Of a stretch of 64,000 nt of DNA, positions 63,839 through 64,000 are shown in pieces. Under the pieces are notes generated by a model, which saw nothing but the letters and a program-made list of their open reading frames with translations, ran no database searches and had not been told where the DNA came from. The position numbers were made by a program, and so were the translations under genes. Position 1 is the stretch's first letter. Each line of letters starts with the position of its first letter. Source of the DNA: Streptomyces sp. NBC_01439 (GTDB lineage Bacteria; Actinomycetota; Actinomycetes; Streptomycetales; Streptomycetaceae); NCBI RefSeq assembly GCF_036227605.1, contig NZ_CP109487.1, positions 1,922,001 to 1,986,000 of the forward strand. Direction: 5' to 3'.

Positions 63839-64000
63839 TCACGTCACGGGTTCGACGGGGGCACCGCGGCCGGCCGGGGCTTGCGGGACGGCTCCCCCGC
63901 GCACGCCGCGCGTCCCCCGGAAGACGACGTCGGCCATCCGCCGCTCCGGGCCGCTCCGGCGCAGGTAGCGGTAGCCGAGGAAGGCCGCCGGGCCGAAGAA
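63839..64000 (-). CDS. C-terminal end of an unidentified protein (cut by window edge)
   Basis: An open minus-strand frame ends at TGA 63839-63841 and gives 53 residues starting FFGPAAFLGYRYLRRSGPER, with a Gly/Ala/Pro-rich tail. The codon third positions are GC-rich as in its neighbours. No family can be assigned. Confidence 0.5.
   Translation of the reverse strand, partial: FFGPAAFLGYRYLRRSGPERRMADVVFRGTRGVRGGAVPQAPAGRGAPVEPVT

Overview
The window is high-GC actinobacterial DNA, almost certainly from Streptomyces or a close relative. Codons are strongly GC3-biased, GTG starts are frequent, start/stop overlaps (ATGA, GTGA) are common, and the gene families fit (monomeric isocitrate dehydrogenase, GH46 chitosanase, DUF6571, DUF5937-ArsR regulator). 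No rRNA, CRISPR array, intact insertion sequence or antibiotic gene cluster was seen. One tRNA (Pro-GGG) is present.

Region 1 (1-36.3 kb) is a potassium and cation homeostasis island. A complete kdp operon (an extra membrane micro-ORF, then kdpF, A, B, C, E, D) opens it. Further on lie a second KdpE-like regulator (kdpE2, 13849-14535) beside a four-pass membrane protein, a second KdpF directly before a second full-length KdpD with no KdpABC nearby (23064-25702), a disrupted TrkA/RCK channel-like gene, a third KdpD whose phospho-acceptor His is Arg and whose ATP-binding motifs are lost (31658-34183), a CPA1 Na+/H+ antiporter, an APC permease resembling the K+ importer KimA, and two CorA proteins. 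A recurring site, TGACG-like pentamers repeated every 11 bp, lies in front of kdp, kdpE2, the membrane protein, kdpF2/antiporter, a PH-like membrane protein and the KimA-like gene. In four places it has the same 0/11/32/43 spacing. I infer a shared KdpE-type regulon. The antiporter and KimA-like genes also share a nearly identical 24-nt leader motif.

Interleaved with this are a partly duplicated locus (SDR plus GNAT, with the second SDR reduced to a remnant), a probable bL37 ribosomal protein micro-gene, a palindromic repeat found both between kdpC and kdpE and in frame inside a GNAT gene, and a DUF6571/WXG-like secretion-type cassette.

Region 2 (36.4-37.3 kb) is a scar: a broken APC permease C-terminus, possible integrase tail and tRNA-Pro. 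Region 3 (37.3-64 kb) is ordinary chromosomal content: DUF309, a Tat-exported TIM-barrel-type protein, a lactate utilisation operon (lutABC plus a VOC protein), cobF, a class V aminotransferase, a GH71-type glucanase, a degenerate NTPase, icd, DUF805, chitosanase with a probable operator, a third CorA, a TOBE regulator, lysG/lysE, tandem Nudix, two MFS exporters with an ArsR-type regulator, a long gap-type GAPDH and a phospholipase D-like protein.
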